NCBI GenBank assembly: GCA_013407085.1
Contig: JACCGJ010001858.1
Coordinates: forward strand, 124,001-188,000
Direction of reading: 5' to 3'
Origin: Atriophallophorus winterbourni
Taxonomy: Eukaryota > Platyhelminthes > Trematoda > Plagiorchiida > Microphallidae
Length of the DNA: 64,000 nucleotides
Shown piece after piece: positions 60,840 through 64,000 of the stretch (position 1 is its first letter; the number at the start of each line of letters is the position of its first letter). Both the position numbers and the translations under genes were made by a program. A model generated the notes under the pieces. The model made no database searches. It saw only the letters and a list, made by a program, of their open reading frames with translations, and was not told the origin of the DNA.

Positions 60840-61090
60840 TTTCTATACTTGAATGCCACTGTTCGACTTTATGAAATCCTACAACGAACCACGGTGTTCA
60901 AACACCGAATCACATAGTGATTCCTGGTCAAGCATGGCGCTCACGTATGCCCAAAATAATTTGTTGCTCACATCCCCCGCACTTACACACCACTACCGAT
61001 TTCTGGCTGTTTGCCGTCCTCAGGTTTAGACAATAATAGGTTCAGTGAGCCATGGTAAACAAAGTTATACTTGAATTGCACTGTTAAATA
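60840..61090 (-). repeat. Terminal-repeat piece of the Penelope-like family
   Basis: TACTTGAATGCCACTGTT, ACAACGAACCACGGTGTTCA, CGAATCACATAGTGATTC and the hammerhead remnant follow the same order as the inverse of 32820-33160. It marks a third site of this family. Confidence 0.65.
60981..61040 (-). ncRNA. Hammerhead ribozyme relic, core largely intact
   Basis: The minus strand reads CTGAGGA (position 7 variant), GGC-AAACA-GCC, GAAA, TCGGTA, GTGG and TGTGTAAG. Stem III has a U-G pair, and the 5' arm of stem I (TAAAC) no longer matches GTGG. Confidence 0.5.
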
Positions 61091-61950
61091 GGATTCACCT
61101 TTATGAAATCACTCGAACACAATGATAGTAATCAGTAGTGCAGGAATCCAATATTCCAGACACAGCACTTGTAAACTGCGAACTCAAATGAACAATTACG
61201 ATTCTCGCATCACCGTTTAGGCATCATACTAAACCTTAACCTACCTGGCTTGGAATATGTTGGGCCCTGCAATTACCGGCACGAGTCGGTACTAGCCAGC
61301 TTTCTGGAGATTCATACATGTTACCCTTCTGAAATTCACATTTATTCCATCAATTCGGTAAATTAACTAACTTCTGTGCCTCCGCATGGCCGGTTTGTCG
61401 ACGTGTGTCCAGTGATCCCGTCGCTTCGTGTGTCAGAGTTGATATGGCTTTTAGGCTAAAAAGTGGAGGTCTCGTAAACTGGATACCCGTTACTAGCACA
61501 TGGTGCGCTGTGGGATTTCGGGGATACCGCAGAATGAACAAGCACAGTGGCGAGCACGGTTAATTGTGGTTTCTGCGTTGCGTGTTTCTCTTACACAAAA
61601 TTACAGCTCTGGCTAAAATTCAATTGCACCCCACTCAGTTGTAGTTTCCAAATCGACGTAGTTGGGCACAAGAAATCCACGTCGCGATAAACTACGACGA
61701 AGTAGTGTCAAAAATTGTACATCTTACTGCAGTACCAGTTTAGAGTCTAGTCACGCATCACTGTAAGCAACGAACGGCCTCCGGTTTAGAGGCAAGTCAA
61801 TAATCAAACTAAGCCAACAGGTAGAAACAATACAGATGTGATAACATGACAGACTTTCGCAACCAACAATCGAAAATATTAGGAATCATTGTCGACGTGG
61901 TAGTTTCATATACCTCGTAGGCACCAATTAAACGCTTTTACTAGCTGAAT
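61091..61950. other. Intergenic sequence, nothing recognised
   Basis: It is searched territory for the last FMC1 exon; none is convincing. Confidence 0.45.
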
Positions 61951-61951
61951 A

Positions 61952-62130
61952 ATGTATGATATCACAAACCTGATCCAGGCGGTGTCACACGATCGTAGAC
62001 TGCACATGGATTAAGATACTTTCGGGATGCCCAGACTTGGACAAATATAAGACAGAAAATAGAAATGGCAGTGGGACTCCACCATTTTTCTCCATGCAGA
62101 TCACTACCGGTGGGAAATCAATTTATTACT
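61952..62130 (+). repeat. SINE-like repeat, diverged
   Basis: CACAAACCTGATCCAGGC to TGGGAAATCAATTTATTAC. Confidence 0.6.
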
Positions 62131-62589
62131 TGCCGAAAAATGAACCTCCATTAGATGCAATGACATTTTTCACGAAGATGATGAGAAGATCTTATATGGT
62201 CGTGCGATTGTGAATCGGCATCGATATGGAAAACTTAAATTGGTACTTTAATCGTCACGGATGTCTCTTTCGTTTGGTCACCTGACTCCGGTTACTTGGC
62301 AACAGCATGCTACGTGCGCAGCCATTCAAAATGTCCATTCTGGGCGTCCATGTTTCGTACGCGTAATCACTTAATGGTTAGCTGTCTGCTTTGCGCATGG
62401 TTGAGTCTATAGATTTTAGCCGACACGATTAATGTAAGAGCCAGCGCCAGTGCAGAATTGCTTTAGGTATGTGAATTAGCGTGTAGATTAGAAAACGATA
62501 TTAGAAGTTCTACAATCAGAAACATGAGATTTAACAGCATCCTTCTTTAACTAGTTGGCCTGAACGCGCATTTAGTCTCTTACAGCACC
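62131..62589. other. Intergenic sequence, nothing recognised
   Basis: No supported feature. Confidence 0.5.
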
Positions 62590-62795
62590 TCCGTGCAATG
62601 CGGCTAACCGTGCTAAATTGATTGGGCACCAGTAATGAGCTGCTTGCTGAAATACGCTTGAGTCTCACTACCATTTCTATCTTGTTTCTCATATCTGTCT
62701 AGGCCTAGGCAACCTGACAGTATCTTAGCCCATGTGCAGTTTCTGACTATGCGGCACTTTGCCCAGATCAGACATGTGCTTTCATACATACATTA
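62590..62795 (-). repeat. SINE-like repeat, inverse near-full copy
   Basis: CGTGCTAAATTGATTGGGCA through TCTAGGCCTAGGCAACCTGA to GTGCTTTCATACATACA. It lies in the FMC1 intron or 3' flank. Confidence 0.7.
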
Positions 62796-62888
62796 AAAGA
62801 TCGGGTGTATCACATACAATGGAGATTGTAATTTTAAAAATTATTGCATGCGGCGAAGAAAATGATTAAAAATAGAAAAATAACCCAC

Positions 62889-63038
62889 CTTGTGCTTTTT
62901 AACGTTTTGTAAGTATCCTAAGTAAGTTTCGGCGAGGTGAACAGTTTCATTTTCGCGCGAACACTTCTGAGCGTCTGTCAGTTGGTTATACCGGAATTCT
63001 GACATTACAAATTGGTAAATCGCGGTCTGATTGAAAGG
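62889..63038 (-). CDS. FMC1: FMC1 exon 2
   Basis: The acceptor is TTTTGCATTACAAG and the donor is GTGGGT. 50 codons, phase 0 at both ends. Confidence 0.72.
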
Positions 63039-63153
63039 CTTGTAATGCAAAAGAATTAAAAATCAAAATTAATCATACCACTTGTCCATTGTGCGCGGTT
63101 CTCAGTTCACGGAGTAAGCACTTTAGAAGAGGCTGCATTTTAGGAGTGGACAT
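62889..63153 (-). CDS. FMC1: FMC1-like mitochondrial ATP synthase assembly factor, exons 1-2
   Basis: Exon 1 (63153-63079, 25 codons) and exon 2 (63038-62889, 50 codons) join in phase 0 across a 40-bp intron (GTATGA...TTACAAG). The product starts MSTPKMQPLLKCLLRELRTA; exon 2 contains NQTAIYQFVMSEFRYNQLTD and ETVHLAETYLGYLQNVKKHK. This follows human FMC1 (C7orf55) in layout: LLRELR near the N-terminus, a Tyr-rich helix, then TYLxxLxxxxKH. Family knowledge: a small LYR-type protein of the mitochondrial matrix that acts with ATPAF2/Atp12 in F1 assembly. After Lys75 there is a strong donor (AAG|GTGGGT); the final 35-40 residues should lie further left but were not found. A second in-frame ATG at 63138 could also serve as the start. 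Confidence 0.72.
63079..63153 (-). CDS. FMC1: FMC1 exon 1
   Basis: Preceded on the minus strand by ATGTTTTGCAG, 10 bp before the ATG: another possible trans-splice or 5' UTR acceptor. The donor is GTG|GTATGA. Confidence 0.65.
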
Positions 63154-63436
63154 ATTTGGGAATCTGCAAAACATAATGATTGCAGATCATGAAGAGAAAA
63201 TAGAACACGGTTCAATGCAAAAATATCAAGCTGTTGTTGGTAATATCAGCAGATTATACTTTACTTTTCACTTTTGTGCGGCTGGCTCCATGATGGGACG
63301 AGAAGGCTTGAATGCTGTCTCGAATCGAGTCAGCTCACACGCCTCGGTCGGAGGCGAGATTTTTGCAGTTAAACAGTCGCGTTCACACCTAACGCCGTAG
63401 ACGGTACCCATTTACATCCTCTTTTACAGTTGGCAG
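63154..63436. other. Upstream of FMC1, nothing recognised
   Basis: Expected promoter region of FMC1. No core motif is clear. The plus-strand frame 63089-63400 overlaps FMC1 exon 1 and is a shadow. Confidence 0.4.
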
Positions 63437-63660
63437 TCATGACTTCACTCGACCGCCTTGTGGCTGGCGACATGTAGGAACGGGTTTATTGTCGAGAACA
63501 TGTTTCGTGAGAGCTAAGTCTGTCCGTCGTAGGACGTCGCCAAACCAGTACAGTCCTCGCCGTTGAATGCGAATGAAAAGTGGAGGTATTCCATTGCATC
63601 GCGCCCGAACGGCAGCGTTAGATACCCAGTCTGAATTTCGGAAAGCCAAGCTTAACCCAT
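63437..63660 (-). pseudogene. LINE fragment, C-terminal part of a reverse transcriptase frame
   Basis: The minus strand reads NSDWVSNAAVRARCNGIPP, RGLYWFGDVLRRTDLALTK and PQGGR, the style of the C-terminus after the reverse transcriptase (xLxWFGHVLRRxDxxLTKxVLxxxP). The family differs from 24761-28580. A related piece is at 60400-60560. Confidence 0.6.
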
Positions 63661-63765
63661 GTCACTAATGGTCGAACACTTCCAGAGGTGGTACATCTTG
63701 TGGCCTGATCCACCGCGTTTCAAACCTATAAAGTTGAACAGGGTGGATCGCTGCTTGTTATGTAT

Positions 63766-63935
63766 GTATGAAAGCACAAGCCTGATCCAGACAAAAGGTC
63801 GCAAAGTTATAGACTGCGCGTGGACTGAACTACTGTCAGGCTGCCAAGGCCTAGACAGATATAGAAGAAACTGGAAAATGACAGTTAGACTGCAGCGTGT
63901 TTTCGCGTGAAGCACAGTACCAGTGGCAATTCAAT
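63766..63935 (+). repeat. SINE-like repeat
   Basis: ATGAAAGCACAAGCCTGATC, CTACTGTCAGGCTGCCAAGG and GTGGCAATTCAATATGACA. Confidence 0.65.
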
Positions 63936-64000
63936 ATGACATGATGTATCTGCACAAAAGACGATTAGACATCCGCCGCTTAATGAACAGGTATATTAGT

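Noticed and set aside
61353..61400. Candidate last exon of FMC1 on the minus strand (ends EAQKLVNLPN-stop)
   Set aside because: Only a few residues resemble the FMC1 C-terminus, the KGER-type block is missing before it and no good acceptor is present.
1..64000. tRNA, rRNA genes and CRISPR arrays
   Set aside because: I looked for B-box-like GGTTCRANTCC with a plausible cloverleaf and for regularly spaced repeats and found none that hold up; tandem repeats here are transposon tails, microsatellites and one large duplication.

Overview
The window is eukaryotic, AT-rich and repeat-dense, and most likely comes from a digenean flatworm (trematode). The reasons are 35-43 bp micro-introns at the 5' ends of two genes, a CsRn1-type Ty3/Gypsy element, non-LTR elements with short simple-repeat tails, and a Penelope-like reverse transcriptase surrounded by hammerhead-ribozyme modules. 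The species cannot be fixed from the sequence alone. I recognise only three host genes, and together they use under 3 per cent of the bases.

Region 1 (1-35.9 kb, minus strand): a secreted or membrane immunoglobulin-superfamily gene spread over five visible exons with matching splice phases. Exon 1 (35788-35866) is a signal peptide, exons 2+3 make one Ig fold and exons 4+5 a second. The gene continues past the left edge. Its introns hold a Gypsy element (4224-8754), two 5'-truncated LINE copies with target-site duplications (3141-3446, 10664-11146), a CR1-like LINE ending 7 bp from the exon 2 donor, a Penelope-like relic (17.8-21 kb) and a nearly complete APE-type LINE (24761-28580).

Region 2 (20971-40592): a direct tandem duplication of about 8 kb. 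The LINE at 24761-28580 lies in the left unit only, and the right unit keeps the empty site. Each unit carries a copy of exon 1 of the Ig gene and its upstream DNA. The right copy is intact; the left copy has frameshifting indels.

Region 3 (40.6-49.2 kb): decayed LINE fragments on both strands and sequence in which I recognise nothing.

Region 4 (49234-57952, plus strand): a complete short/branched-chain acyl-CoA dehydrogenase gene, 7 exons and 412 codons. Its first three introns are 37, 35 and 43 bp and its last three 0.8-3.5 kb.

Region 5 (58-64 kb): convergent to it, on the minus strand, lie the first two exons (62889-63153) of an FMC1-like mitochondrial ATP-synthase assembly factor. Its last exon was not located. 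From 48.9 kb rightward the DNA is full of a short SINE-like repeat that is almost absent from the left three quarters, and of a 1-kb repeat present twice. The main points of interest are the duplicated and half-decayed first exon, the hammerhead modules including one with an intact core, and the LINE empty site.
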